The notes: generated by a model not told the origin, from the letters alone. A DNA stretch of 40,135 bases from DATARN01 sp036264135 (GCA_036264135.1 DATARN010000023.1:1-40135), one strand, 5' to 3'. Positions 1-7,851 are shown, counted from the first letter of the stretch. Made by a program: numbers and translations.

Positions 1-713
1 AGGGCGCCGGCCCAGCTGCGCTGGTAGGTCAGGGTGACGTGGGCGGCCCGCTCGGCGACGTGGTCGTACACCTCGCTCAGTACCGGCGCCAGCGAGTCGA
101 CGAGAGCCGTTCGGGCCGCGACCAGGGCGGTTCCGGTCTCGGCCAGCTTCTGGTCCCACACATCCAGGGTGGTGATAATCCCCGCGTCGGGACGGGGATT
201 GCCGCCCGCCTGCTTGAGCAGGGCGTTGCGCTGGCGCAGGATGCGGTCGAGGTCGCTGCGCAGGGTGTCGTGGCGGGGGTGAAGGGCGACGAGGAGGTCG
301 TCGAGGTACTCCCGCCGCCCCTGCGGCCCGGCCTTGACGAGGGCCAGGTCGTCGGGGGCGAAGACGGTCACCTGGAGGGCGCCCAGCAGGTCGCGGGCCC
401 GGCGCAGCGGCTGGCGGTTGACCTGGACCCGGTCACGGCCGGCGGGGTTGAGTTCCGCCTCGATGAGCAGGCGCCGGCTGTCCCGCACCGCCTCCGCCCG
501 GACGACGGCCCGGGGGCTGCCCACCTTGACCAGGGCGTCGGGGGGCGAGCCCCGGAACGACTTCAGCGTGGCCAGGTAACCGATGGCCTCGAGGAGGTTG
601 GTCTTGCCTTCGCCGTTATTGCCGATGATGACGGTGAGTCCCACCGGCGCCGGCGCCAGCTCGGCGGCGGCGTAGTTGCGGAAGTCGGTGATCCACAGGT
701 GATCGAGGTGCAC
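1..713 (-). CDS. recF: RecF, DNA replication/repair SMC-like ATPase (3' part outside window)
   Basis: Reading the minus strand from a GTG at 713 gives a RecF N-terminus: HLDHLWITDFRNY, then a Walker A loop GNNGEGKTN near residue 32, followed by the LLEAIGYLATLKSFRG stretch typical of RecF. RecF binds ATP and DNA and helps load RecA at gaps, acting with RecO/RecR. The gene begins 7 nt after the dnaN stop, so dnaA-dnaN-recF is the usual origin cluster. GTG 713 is the only conventional start near the family N-terminus; ribosome-binding sequence there is weak, which suggests coupling to dnaN. About 237 residues are present of the usual ~370, and the C-terminal signature and Walker B lie beyond position 1. 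Confidence 0.93.
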   Translation of the reverse strand, partial: MHLDHLWITDFRNYAAAELAPAPVGLTVIIGNNGEGKTNLLEAIGYLATLKSFRGSPPDALVKVGSPRAVVRAEAVRDSRRLLIEAELNPAGRDRVQVNRQPLRRARDLLGALQVTVFAPDDLALVKAGPQGRREYLDDLLVALHPRHDTLRSDLDRILRQRNALLKQAGGNPRPDAGIITTLDVWDQKLAETGTALVAARTALVDSLAPVLSEVYDHVAERAAHVTLTYQRSWAGA

Positions 714-720
714 CCGGCGG

Positions 721-1863
721 CTACGACACCCGCACGGGCATGAGGAGGTACAGGTAGTCCGAGCCCTCGGTGGGCCGCAGCGTGGCCGGCTTCAAGGCGT
801 CGAGGGTCTCCAGTTGGACCTCGTCGCTGCTCATGGCCTCCACCCCGTCAATCAGGTAGTTGGGGTTGAAGGCGACGACCATCTCCGCCCCCTCGTACTT
901 GGCGTCGACTTCCTCGGTGGCCTGCCCCCAGTCCTGGGTGATGACCGTCAGCTCGATGCCGTCGGAGCGCATGGCGATGCGTACCGGCGTGTTGGGGTCG
1001 CGCACCATGAGCTTGACCCGCCGGACGGCGTCGAGGAGCGGCTCGCGGCCGACGGTCAGGGTGTTGGGGTAGTCGCTGGGGATCAGCTGGCGGTAGTTGG
1101 GGAAATCGCCTTCGATGAGCCGGGTGGTCAACTTGACCGGGCCCAGCTCGAAGGTGGCGTCGTGGTCTCCGAGGCGGAGGACCGCAGCCGGGGCGTCGTC
1201 ACCCCCGTCCTCCGTCGGCGTCCCCTTGGCGGCCGAGCTGAGAAGGCGCTGCAGTTCGGCCAGGGCCCGCGACGGAACCAGGACCTTCTGGTCCTCGCGG
1301 AGGACGCCGATGCCCGGCAGGTCCCGCACCGCGAGGCGGTAGGAGTCGGTGGCCACCAGGCGCAGCCCGCCCTGCTCGGCGGCCATGAGGACGCCGGTGA
1401 GGATGGGGCGGGAGTCCTCGTTGGACGCGGCCCGCACCACCTGGCGCAGGGCCTCGGTCAGCCCGGTGGCGGGGAGCTGCACGGCATCCCCCGATACCGG
1501 CGGCAGGCGGGGGAAATCGCCGGCGGGGTGCGTCCGCACCGAGAAGTTCGACCGGCCGGAACTGATGCGCAGCTCATCGTTGTCGTCATCCGACTCGACG
1601 GTCACCGCGCCCGGGTCGAGGGCCCGGACGATGTCGGCGACCAGCCGGCCGGGAGCCACGACCACGCCGGGGGCGAGGACGCCCACCCCGACCGCCACCT
1701 GGATCGTCAGGTCAAGGTCGGTACCGACGACCCGTAGCTCATCGCCGGTCGCCTCCATGCGGACACCGGAAAGGACGGGGAGCGCCCCGCCGCGGCTGGC
1801 GATGGCCCGACCAGCGGTGCTCAGAGCATCCAGCAGGACGTCACGTTCGCATCGAAACTTCAC
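721..1863 (-). CDS. dnaN: DNA polymerase III sliding clamp, beta subunit
   Basis: 380 residues, the normal size for a three-domain beta clamp. It begins MKFRCERDVLLDALSTAGRAI and ends in the family C-terminus YLLMPVRVS; the central ATDSYRLAVRDL and C-terminal FNPNYLIDGVEAM segments are recognisable. It forms the ring that tethers the replicative polymerase to DNA. The GTG start at 1863 has a GAGGAAGG ribosome-binding site about 7 nt upstream. It lies between dnaA and recF and is separated from dnaA by 223 bp of probable origin sequence. A small acidic insertion (EDGGDD) sits in the middle domain. Confidence 0.97.
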   Translation of the reverse strand: MKFRCERDVLLDALSTAGRAIASRGGALPVLSGVRMEATGDELRVVGTDLDLTIQVAVGVGVLAPGVVVAPGRLVADIVRALDPGAVTVESDDDNDELRISSGRSNFSVRTHPAGDFPRLPPVSGDAVQLPATGLTEALRQVVRAASNEDSRPILTGVLMAAEQGGLRLVATDSYRLAVRDLPGIGVLREDQKVLVPSRALAELQRLLSSAAKGTPTEDGGDDAPAAVLRLGDHDATFELGPVKLTTRLIEGDFPNYRQLIPSDYPNTLTVGREPLLDAVRRVKLMVRDPNTPVRIAMRSDGIELTVITQDWGQATEEVDAKYEGAEMVVAFNPNYLIDGVEAMSSDEVQLETLDALKPATLRPTEGSDYLYLLMPVRVS

Positions 1864-1923
1864 CGGCTACCTTCCTCAGTTCTTAAATTCAAATTCGTTA
1901 ACAGCGGTAGTAGGGCTGTGAAT

Positions 1924-1932
1924 TGTGAACAA
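1924..1932 (-). promoter_or_regulatory. DnaA-box-like site in dnaA-dnaN spacer
   Basis: Read on the minus strand this is TTGTTCACA, one base from the actinobacterial DnaA box TTGTCCACA. It overlaps a second weaker repeat unit starting at 1917 and abuts the AT-rich patch. Confidence 0.4.
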
Positions 1933-2019
1933 CCCGCCATTGGTGCTGGTCACGGTGGGCGTCGTCATCCCATGTCTGTCCCCAGGATCGCACAGGGCAC
2001 TGACCGTAACGACGGATGC

Positions 2020-2046
2020 CGGGGGACAAACCGGCTTCGTCCCCCG
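2020..2046 (-). terminator. Hairpin 41 nt downstream of dnaA stop
   Basis: CGGGGGAC (minus strand, from 2046) pairs with GTCCCCCG ending at 2020, an 8-bp perfect stem with an 11-nt loop. It could terminate dnaA transcription or form an origin structure. There is no T-tract, so a classical rho-independent terminator is not assured. Confidence 0.4.
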
Positions 2047-2086
2047 AAATCACAACGCCCCGACACATTGGTGTCCCCATGGCCCG

Positions 2087-3571
2087 TCAGTCCCCGCTTC
2101 GGATCTTCTGGATGAGCTGGGTGACCTGGTCGTAGACCTGCCGGCGCTCCTTCATGAGACCGGAGATCTTCTCCACGGCGTGAATGACGGTGGTGTGGTC
2201 CCGGCCGCCGAATTCCCGGGCGATCGCCGGATAGCTGAAGTCAGTCATGTCCCGGAACACGTACATGCTGATCTGGCGGGCGTTCACCAGGGGCCGCCGG
2301 CGGCTGGTGCCGCACAGCTCGTCGATCGTGAAGCCAAACGTGCTGGCGGTGGCCTCCAGGATGACCTTTGGGGTGATCTGGCGAGGCCGGTCGGCGGCCA
2401 GGATGTCGGAGAGCACCTCCTCGGCCAACTCGATGGTCAGCGGCTCCTTGTTGAGGCTGGCGAACGCCGACACCCTAATGAGGGCGCCTTCGAGTTCGCG
2501 GATGTTGTCCTTTACGTGGGTGGCGATGAGCTCGAGGACGGAGTCGGGCACATGGGGCCGGTCACCGTCGGCCTTCTTGCGCAGGATGGCCAGGCGCGTC
2601 TCCAGCTCGGGGGGCTGGACGTCGGTGATCAGGCCCCACTCGAAACGGCTCCGCAGGCGGTCCTCCAACGTGGCGATGGAGCGGGGATGGCGATCGGAGG
2701 TGAGGACGATCTGCTTGTTGGCCTCGTGGAGGGAGTTGAACGTGTGGAAAAACTCCTCCTGCAGGCTCTCCTTGTTCTCCAGGAACTGGATGTCGTCCAC
2801 CAGCAGCACGTCGCAGACCCGGTAGCGGCGCTTGAACCGCAGGCCGCTGTTGCTGCGGATGCTGTCGACGAACTCGTTCATGAACGCCTCGGTCGAGACG
2901 TACCGGACCAGGTAGTTGGGGAAGTTGTCCCGGACGTAGTGACCGATGGCGTGCAGGAGGTGGGTCTTGCCGAGGCCCGACTCGCCGTAGATGAAGAGCG
3001 GGTTGAACGCCCGGGCGGGGGTCTCGGCGACCCGCTGGGCGGCGGCGTGGGCGAAACGGTTGGAATCTCCGATGACGAAGGCGTCGAAGCGGTACCTGGG
3101 GTTGAGGACGTCCTCGGGTTCGGCGACGTTTCCGTTGGTGGAGCCGTTGTCCCCATGCTTCGGATCATCGGCGTCGTTGCGATGGGCCGGGGTGCGCCGC
3201 TCGCTGGTCGGTCGGTGCTGGTCGGTGGCCCGGTGCTGATTGGCGGCCCGGTGCTGGTCGGAGGGCAGGTGTTCCCTGCTCTGGGTAGGGAAAACGGTGC
3301 CGTTGGTTTCGGCGGCCCGTTCTGGTGACCGAAGTTCCACTGTCACGCCGAAGGTGTGGCCCGACACGTCCTCAATGACGCCCTCGATCAGACCTCGATA
3401 GCTGCGCTCCAGCTTGTCCCGTGCCTGCGAGTTCGGCGTGCTGAGCACCAGGCCGTCGTCGTCGACCGATGCCACCGCCAAGGTGTCGAAGTAGGCCATC
3501 CAGGTCGCTTCGGACACTTGCGCTCGGAGCTGCTTGGCACAGGATTCCCATAGCTCTCCACCGTCCCACAC
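2087..3571 (-). CDS. dnaA: Chromosomal replication initiator DnaA
   Basis: 494 residues with the four DnaA domains. Domain I (about 1-75) begins WDGGELWESCAKQLRAQV. A long His/Gln/Arg-rich domain II follows (about 85-150). The AAA+ domain has Walker A GESGLGKT at 196-203 and Walker B VLLVDDIQFL, and domain IV carries the box-binding motif GGRDHTTVIHA. DnaA-ATP binds DnaA boxes and melts oriC. The GTG start at 3571 gives the family N-terminus and has GGGGAGG/AGGGGATAG sequence just upstream. Domain II contains three tandem 18-bp repeats (3213-3266). Three DnaA boxes lie 31-63 bp upstream of the start, consistent with autoregulation. Confidence 0.98.
   Translation of the reverse strand: MWDGGELWESCAKQLRAQVSEATWMAYFDTLAVASVDDDGLVLSTPNSQARDKLERSYRGLIEGVIEDVSGHTFGVTVELRSPERAAETNGTVFPTQSREHLPSDQHRAANQHRATDQHRPTSERRTPAHRNDADDPKHGDNGSTNGNVAEPEDVLNPRYRFDAFVIGDSNRFAHAAAQRVAETPARAFNPLFIYGESGLGKTHLLHAIGHYVRDNFPNYLVRYVSTEAFMNEFVDSIRSNSGLRFKRRYRVCDVLLVDDIQFLENKESLQEEFFHTFNSLHEANKQIVLTSDRHPRSIATLEDRLRSRFEWGLITDVQPPELETRLAILRKKADGDRPHVPDSVLELIATHVKDNIRELEGALIRVSAFASLNKEPLTIELAEEVLSDILAADRPRQITPKVILEATASTFGFTIDELCGTSRRRPLVNARQISMYVFRDMTDFSYPAIAREFGGRDHTTVIHAVEKISGLMKERRQVYDQVTQLIQKIRSGD
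3213..3266. repeat. Three tandem 18-bp repeats inside dnaA domain II
   Basis: Units 3213-3230, 3231-3248 and 3249-3266 all begin CGGTGCTG. They encode six-residue units of the type (A/T)(A/N/D)QHR in the DnaA linker. The reading frame is kept because the unit is a multiple of three. Confidence 0.75.
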
Positions 3572-3601
3572 CTATCCCCTACGCCTCCCCTTGACCTAGC
3601 G

Positions 3602-3634
3602 CTTTCCACAAGAACATCCACAGGTTGTGGAGAA
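3602..3634. promoter_or_regulatory. Cluster of three DnaA-box-like sites upstream of dnaA
   Basis: CTTTCCACA (3602-3610, plus), ACATCCACA (3614-3622, plus) and TGTGGAGAA (3626-3634, minus orientation). The first and third are one base from the consensus TTWTNCACA and the second is two bases from it. All lie within 33 bp directly upstream of dnaA. They may serve autoregulation, an upstream half of oriC, or both. Confidence 0.65.
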
Positions 3635-3804
3635 ACCGGCTGGGTCGGCAAGGAGGGCCGGGTTGGCCCTACCTCGCCCCCGGGGAAGGGAGCCGGTCTC
3701 CGGCGCCGGGGAGGTCGAGTCCCGAGGCGGTTTGAAGAACCTAGCACTCGCGCTGGCCGGTCGGGACCGAGAAGTTCGCCGCCGAGGCCGGCCTCGGCGG
3801 CCAT

Positions 3805-3957
3805 TCAGCGGCGGTCGCGGAGGTGCATCACGAAGGCCATGGCCAAGACGGCAACGATGGCCACGAGCGTGAGACCAGCCAATATGCCGACGACCGGCCC
3901 GGCGGACAGGTCGTGGCGGGAAAGGCTGACGCGGGCGGCGTCGGTGGCAAATGTCAT
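3805..3957 (-). CDS. Small single-span membrane protein, hypothetical
   Basis: From ATG 3957 this gives about 50 residues with one hydrophobic segment (PVVGILAGLTLVAIVAVLAM, about 20-45) and a short basic tail HLRDRR. A longer form from TTG 3996 is possible. No clear ribosome-binding site is visible. It lies alone between the dnaA upstream region and a second small minus-strand ORF. I do not recognise a family. The evidence is an intact reading frame with a plausible membrane helix, which chance could also produce in this GC-rich DNA. Confidence 0.4.
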   Translation of the reverse strand: MTFATDAARVSLSRHDLSAGPVVGILAGLTLVAIVAVLAMAFVMHLRDRR

Positions 3958-4095
3958 TGTTTGGGAAGCTGGTCCTGACCGGCGGTGCCGGGACAACGCG
4001 AAGCCAGAATAGGAGCCCGGCGGCCGGTGCGGTAGTGGTCGGACCGATTTCGCGGCGTTAGATCCTTTTTGCCTTTTCCGCGACGCCGCCTGGTG

Positions 4096-4311
4096 CTAAA
4101 GGGCCCGGGGTGCCGGACGGGGGGCGGGCGAGAAGTGATCGACGTGGGCCAGGCGCAGCCCGGCGCGGACGAGCATCCAACCCGCTTCGGTGCGAAGGTG
4201 GGCCCGGCGGGACAGTGGGAGCTGGCGGACCAGCCGGTAGTGATCGGCGGCGCCCTCGAGCCGGCGTCGCCGATCAGCGACCAGAGCCTGCGTTGCCGTG
4301 ATGTTTTGCAC
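4096..4311 (-). CDS. Small basic hypothetical protein
   Basis: A 71-residue frame from GTG 4311, rich in Arg, Leu and Ala (for example ALVADRRRRLEGAADHYRLV). It contains no Cys and no membrane segment. It is divergent to the WYL regulator gene at 4365, and one arm of a 12-bp inverted repeat (4292-4328) overlaps its first codons. Short Arg-rich proteins of this style are common in actinobacteria, but I recognise no family, and the frame could be non-coding. Confidence 0.4.
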   Translation of the reverse strand: MQNITATQALVADRRRRLEGAADHYRLVRQLPLSRRAHLRTEAGWMLVRAGLRLAHVDHFSPAPRPAPRAL

Positions 4312-4328
4312 GGTGGCATCATGGCAAC
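4292..4328. promoter_or_regulatory. Inverted repeat between divergent hypothetical and WYL genes
   Basis: GTTGCCGTGATG (4292-4303) faces CATCATGGCAAC (4317-4328): 11 of 12 arm positions are complementary, with a 13-nt spacer. It sits 36 bp before the WYL regulator start, so it is a candidate operator for that protein. Confidence 0.55.
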
Positions 4329-4364
4329 GATCCCGGACAGATCACGTCCGCATTACTGCCAGAA

Positions 4365-5348
4365 ATGACATTTGTGCAATCATCGTCCGCCCGGTTGTTG
4401 GAGCTGCTGTCGTTGTTGCAGACGCGGCCGCACTGGAACGCCGCCGAGCTGGCCGAGCGCCTGGGTATCACCGAGCGCACGGTGCGCCGCGACGTCACCC
4501 GCCTGCGGGAGCTGGGCTATCCGGTGGTGGCCGACGCCGGCCGGGCCGGTGGCTACCAGCTGGGCCGAGGCGGGGTGCTACCACCCTTGCTGCTCACCGA
4601 CGACGAGTCGGTGGCCGTGGCCATCGGCCTGCGGGTGGCGGCCAGCGGCGGGGTGGCGGGCTATGACGAGGCGGCGGTGGCGGCGCTGGCCAAGCTTGAG
4701 CAGATGCTGCCGGCGCCGTTGCGCGAGCGCGTCCTCGCCCTGAACGCCGCCACCGTGCTGCCCCGCACGGCGGGGCCGGTGGTCGACCCGGACGTCCTGC
4801 TCACGATCGCACAGGCGTGCCGGCGCTCGGAGCGGATCCGGTTCGGCTATCGGGACGGGGCGGGCAACGTCAGCGAGCGGCGCGCCGAGCCCTACGACCT
4901 GGTCAACGCCGACCGCCGCTGGTATCTCGTCGCCCGGGACCTCGATCGGCAGGACTGGCGCACCTTCCGGCTCGACCGGATGAGCGGGCCGGCGCTGACG
5001 GGGCACCGTTTTGTCCGCAGCGAGGAACCGGACGCCGCCGCCATGGTCGCCCACGGCGTCGCCGTCGCCCCATACCGCTGGCAGGCCGAGGTGGTGGCCC
5101 GGGCGACCGTCGCCGAGGTCGCCGCCGCCATCTCGCCCACGGTGGGCACCGTCGAGGAGGTCGGCGGGGAGGTCGTCATCCATATCGGGGCGAACGAGGT
5201 CGACTGGCTGGCGGGTTACCTGGCCGGCCTGCCCTTCGACTTCGAGGTTCGATCCCCCCGTGAAGCTCGTGCCGCGGTGCGGGCCCTCGGCCGTCGCCTC
5301 CAGCGCAGCAATCCCGCTCGGCGCGCCGGGCCCGGTGCCCCGAGCTAG
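4365..5348 (+). CDS. WYL-domain transcriptional regulator (DeoR-type HTH)
   Basis: 327 residues. The N-terminus carries a winged helix-turn-helix (about 9-65: LLELLSLLQTRPHWNAAELA, then TERTVRRDVTRLRELGYPV). A WYL domain follows (about 140-215, with RRWYLVARDLDRQDWRTF) and then a WYL C-terminal extension. This matches the PafC/YafY-like family, which often responds to nucleic acid or other ligands; the actual signal is unknown here. The ATG at 4365 lacks an obvious ribosome-binding site. The gene faces the EamA operon tail-to-tail, and its TAG stop shares the palindrome CTAG (5345-5348) with the stop of the opposing gene. Confidence 0.88.
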   Translation: MTFVQSSSARLLELLSLLQTRPHWNAAELAERLGITERTVRRDVTRLRELGYPVVADAGRAGGYQLGRGGVLPPLLLTDDESVAVAIGLRVAASGGVAGYDEAAVAALAKLEQMLPAPLRERVLALNAATVLPRTAGPVVDPDVLLTIAQACRRSERIRFGYRDGAGNVSERRAEPYDLVNADRRWYLVARDLDRQDWRTFRLDRMSGPALTGHRFVRSEEPDAAAMVAHGVAVAPYRWQAEVVARATVAEVAAAISPTVGTVEEVGGEVVIHIGANEVDWLAGYLAGLPFDFEVRSPREARAAVRALGRRLQRSNPARRAGPGAPS

Positions 5349-5596
5349 CTCGTCAGGCTGGCGAGGGCCCAGATGACGGCCACCATGCCGATGGCGATCA
5401 TGGTGACGCTGCGGGCGAGGGGAGGCCGCAGGGGCGCCGCCCCCTGGTCTTCGGTGGGCAGCCGGGGTGGGGGGCGCAGGAGGGCCAGGACGTTGCCGAC
5501 CACCAACGCCCCGCCGAATGCCAGGAAGAGCAGGCGCAGCAGTTCGGTACCGCCGAACAGGTCATTTCCCGCCGACGTGGCGCCAAACAGTGGCAT
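5345..5596 (-). CDS. Small two-span membrane protein coupled to EamA exporter
   Basis: An 83-residue protein from ATG 5596. It has a hydrophobic segment around 18-42 (LLRLLFLAFGGALVVGNVLA) and a second near the C-terminus (VTMIAIGMVAVIWALASL), with a Pro/Arg-rich loop between. Its ATG overlaps the EamA stop in the sequence TGATG, so translation is probably coupled. I recognise no named family. The coupling, the two well-formed helices and the intact frame argue that it is real. It may be an accessory subunit of the exporter or simply a co-expressed membrane protein. Confidence 0.65.
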   Translation of the reverse strand: MPLFGATSAGNDLFGGTELLRLLFLAFGGALVVGNVLALLRPPPRLPTEDQGAAPLRPPLARSVTMIAIGMVAVIWALASLTS

Positions 5597-6549
5597 CAGG
5601 AGGACGGTACCGCGGCCTCGCCGGTAGTCGAGCGCTCGCCGAGCGGCGGTCGGTCGGTCCGCCGAGCAGGGCGACGGGCGCCGGCACCGAATGCCGCCAC
5701 CACGGCGCCGGCCGCGACCACCAGCAGGCCGCCGGCGACGGTGAGGAGGGCCGGCCGCTGACCCAGCCAGATCCAGGCGGCGGCCACTACCGCCACCGGC
5801 TCGAGGTAGCCGAGAATCCCGACGTGGGTGGCGGGCACCTCGGCCAGTACGCCGAGGTAGGCGGCGATGCCGACGGCGGTGTGCACCACACCGAGCACCA
5901 CGATCCACCACCAGCCGGCCGCCGGCGCCGGCCAGGCGCTGGCCAGGGCGACCGGGACCAGCACCACGCCGGCACCCGCCAGTTCGATGAACGCCAGCCG
6001 GAGGCCCCCGTAGGCGGCGGCGAGCGGTTTGGATACCAGGATGAGGACGACGAACAGGGCGGCGGCGAGGAGGGACAGGATCAGGCCCGAGGTCCCGGCG
6101 GCTCGCACCGTCGGCGCCGCCACCAGGCAGAATCCGACGGTTGCCAGGCCCAGCGCGGCCACGGTCACCCGGCTGATGCGCTCTCCGAGCAGGCGGGGCG
6201 AGAGGGCGGCGACGCCCAGGGGCGCCAGGTAGACGATCAGGATGACGGTTCCCGCCGGCGCCCGTTTGTAGGCGGCGAACAGGGCCAGCCAGTGGGCGGC
6301 CAGCGTCAGGCCGGCCAGGGCGCACAGTCCGGGGCGGACGGCCAGCAGCCGGGGGCCGCGCCCCCCCGTCCGGGGGGACCGCCGGGATCCCCAGTGCTGC
6401 ACCAAAAGGACGGCGCCCAGGCATGCCGCCGCCGTCCACAGGCGGATGGCGACGATCAGGGGCGCCGGCAGGTTGGCCCATCCCGCCAGCACCGGGATGG
6501 TCCCCCAGCTGGCAGTGACCCCGGCCAGGAGGAGATACGGCCGGCGCAT
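5596..6549 (-). CDS. EamA/DMT-family transporter
   Basis: 317 residues with about ten hydrophobic segments in two repeats, as expected for the drug/metabolite transporter superfamily. The first repeat begins LLLAGVTASWGTIPVLAG and the second follows VRAAGTSGLILSLLAAALF; a late GILGYLEPVAVVAAAWIWLG segment is typical of EamA proteins. Such proteins usually export small metabolites; the substrate cannot be told from sequence. The ATG at 6549 is preceded by TACACT and only 6 nt, which fits a leaderless transcript. The downstream 83-residue protein is translationally coupled. Confidence 0.9.
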   Translation of the reverse strand: MRRPYLLLAGVTASWGTIPVLAGWANLPAPLIVAIRLWTAAACLGAVLLVQHWGSRRSPRTGGRGPRLLAVRPGLCALAGLTLAAHWLALFAAYKRAPAGTVILIVYLAPLGVAALSPRLLGERISRVTVAALGLATVGFCLVAAPTVRAAGTSGLILSLLAAALFVVLILVSKPLAAAYGGLRLAFIELAGAGVVLVPVALASAWPAPAAGWWWIVVLGVVHTAVGIAAYLGVLAEVPATHVGILGYLEPVAVVAAAWIWLGQRPALLTVAGGLLVVAAGAVVAAFGAGARRPARRTDRPPLGERSTTGEAAVPSS

Positions 6550-6555
6550 TCGCCG

Positions 6556-6561
6556 AGTGTA
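6556..6561 (-). promoter_or_regulatory. -10 hexamer TACACT for leaderless EamA transcript
   Basis: TACACT on the minus strand ends 6 nt before the EamA ATG, placing the likely transcription start at the start codon. No ribosome-binding site fits in that gap. Confidence 0.5.
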
Positions 6562-6619
6562 CGAAGGGGGCCGCGACGGGCGGTCGCCACCCGGCCTCCT
6601 TTCCCCGACGTGGCCAGCC

Positions 6620-7399
6620 CTAGCGGCTGACCCCCCGGATGGCGTCGAGGATCTCGATGGGAATGGGGAAGATGAGCGTCGAGTTCTTCTCGGTGGCCAC
6701 CTCGGCGAGGGTCTGCAGGGTCCGCAGCTGCATGGCGCCGGGGGCCTCGGCCAGCTTGCGGGCCGCCTCCGACAGTTCCTCGCTGGCCTGGAGTTCGCCG
6801 GTGGCGGCGATCACCTTGGCCCGCCGCTCCCGCTCGGCCTCCGCCTGGCGGGCCATGGCCCGCAGCAGTTCGGGGGGCAGGGTGATGTCCCGGACCTCCA
6901 CCTGGCGGACCTCGACGCCCCACTGGGAGGTGCTGCGGGCGATCGTGTCGCGAAGCTCGATGTTTATGTTGTCACGGTGGGCGAGAAGGTCATCGAGCTC
7001 GTGGCGCCCGATAATCGAGCGCAGGCTGGTCATGGCAATGCGCTGGCTGGCGAAGCGGAAATTATCGACGCCGATGACCGCCCGCACCGGGTCGACCACC
7101 TGGAAATAAACGACCGCGTCCACCTGGATGGTCACGTTGTCCTGGGTTATGACCGCCTGAGGCGGAATATCAACGACTTCGACCCGCAGGTTCACCTTCA
7201 CGACCCGGTCGATAACGGGGATGCGGAACACCACGCCCGGCCCCCGGGCGCCGGACAGCACCTTTCCCAACCGGAAGAAGACGCCCCGCTCATACTCGGT
7301 GACGATGATGAACACCGATCGCACCATCAGGAAGAGGACGATGAGTAGGACGACGATCCCCACGGCGATTCCACCGCCGGTATTCGAGGCTGCGATCAT
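6620..7399 (-). CDS. SPFH/band-7 family protein (slipin/stomatin-like)
   Basis: 259 residues. One N-terminal membrane helix (about 10-30) is followed by an SPFH domain: VTEYERGVFFRLGKV, GPGVVFRIPVIDRVVKV, and TSLRSIIGRHELDDLLAHRD. The C-terminal region is Ala/Glu-rich and helical, ending in the slipin-like TEKNSTLIFPIPIEIL. Slipins form membrane microdomain scaffolds, often with NfeD partners; no nfeD is present here. Its ATG overlaps the stop of the upstream DUF4190-like gene by ATGA, so the two are expressed together. Confidence 0.92.
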   Translation of the reverse strand: MIAASNTGGGIAVGIVVLLIVLFLMVRSVFIIVTEYERGVFFRLGKVLSGARGPGVVFRIPVIDRVVKVNLRVEVVDIPPQAVITQDNVTIQVDAVVYFQVVDPVRAVIGVDNFRFASQRIAMTSLRSIIGRHELDDLLAHRDNINIELRDTIARSTSQWGVEVRQVEVRDITLPPELLRAMARQAEAERERRAKVIAATGELQASEELSEAARKLAEAPGAMQLRTLQTLAEVATEKNSTLIFPIPIEILDAIRGVSR

Positions 7400-7851
7400 G
7401 AGATCCCCCGGTAGCTGAATAGAGCCATGGAGTCGTACGACGACGAACTCGCTGCGATGATAATCACAATGATAATCGCGCCGACGACCAGCCCGATATT
7501 GATCCAGGAAAGAACCTTGGCCGCCGTGAGTAATCCCAGACCTGTGATCGAGCCGCCCGACGACGTGATTGTCCGCCGCGATCCCGGAATAAGGGCCAAA
7601 CTGATAATCGCAAGGATCACTGGGCAGAATACGAAAGAAGTGCCGGCGAGGACCAACGCCGCCACCGCCGTGCCGTCGGTCCGGGGTGCGTACGACGCCG
7701 GGTACGAGTAGCCGCCCGGGTAGCTTCCGTACCCGGGGGGCGGCGGGTAGCTCGGCGGCGGATAGCTCGGCGGCCCGTAGCCGGGCGGGATGGCGTCGGC
7801 GCCCTCGAACGGCGGCGCCTTTCCTTGGCTGCCCCAGCCGTCATAGGTCAT
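7396..7851 (-). CDS. DUF4190-like membrane protein with Pro/Tyr-rich N-terminus
   Basis: 151 residues from ATG 7851, which has a GAGGTGG ribosome-binding site. The first ~65 residues are a Pro/Gly/Tyr-rich cytosolic tract with repeated PPSYPPP and GY units. Two hydrophobic segments follow: AVAALVLAGTSFVFCPVILA and, near the end, a run rich in Ile and Val (GLVVGAIIIVIIIAA). This layout is common in actinobacterial DUF4190 proteins, which have no known function. It is the first gene of a two-gene operon with the slipin. Confidence 0.8.
   Translation of the reverse strand: MTYDGWGSQGKAPPFEGADAIPPGYGPPSYPPPSYPPPPGYGSYPGGYSYPASYAPRTDGTAVAALVLAGTSFVFCPVILAIISLALIPGSRRTITSSGGSITGLGLLTAAKVLSWINIGLVVGAIIIVIIIAASSSSYDSMALFSYRGIS

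Larger units (their letters stand above)
1864..2086. other. dnaA-dnaN intergenic region, probable origin/unwinding segment
   Basis: This 223-bp spacer holds an unusually AT-rich stretch (about 1877-1932) in an otherwise GC-rich window. The stretch contains TTCTTAAATTCAAATTCGTT and runs into the tandem TGTGAAT/TGTGAAC at 1917-1930. In Streptomyces and mycobacteria oriC lies between dnaA and dnaN, so this is the expected place. Canonical DnaA boxes are poor here: the best is TGTGAACAA at 1924-1932. A hairpin (2020-2046) and the 11-mer TGACCGTAACG (2001-2011) are the other visible features. Confidence 0.55.

Noticed and set aside
5240..5258. GGTTCGATCCC, resembling a tRNA T-loop
   Set aside because: It lies inside the WYL regulator gene in frame, with no matching acceptor or anticodon stems around it.
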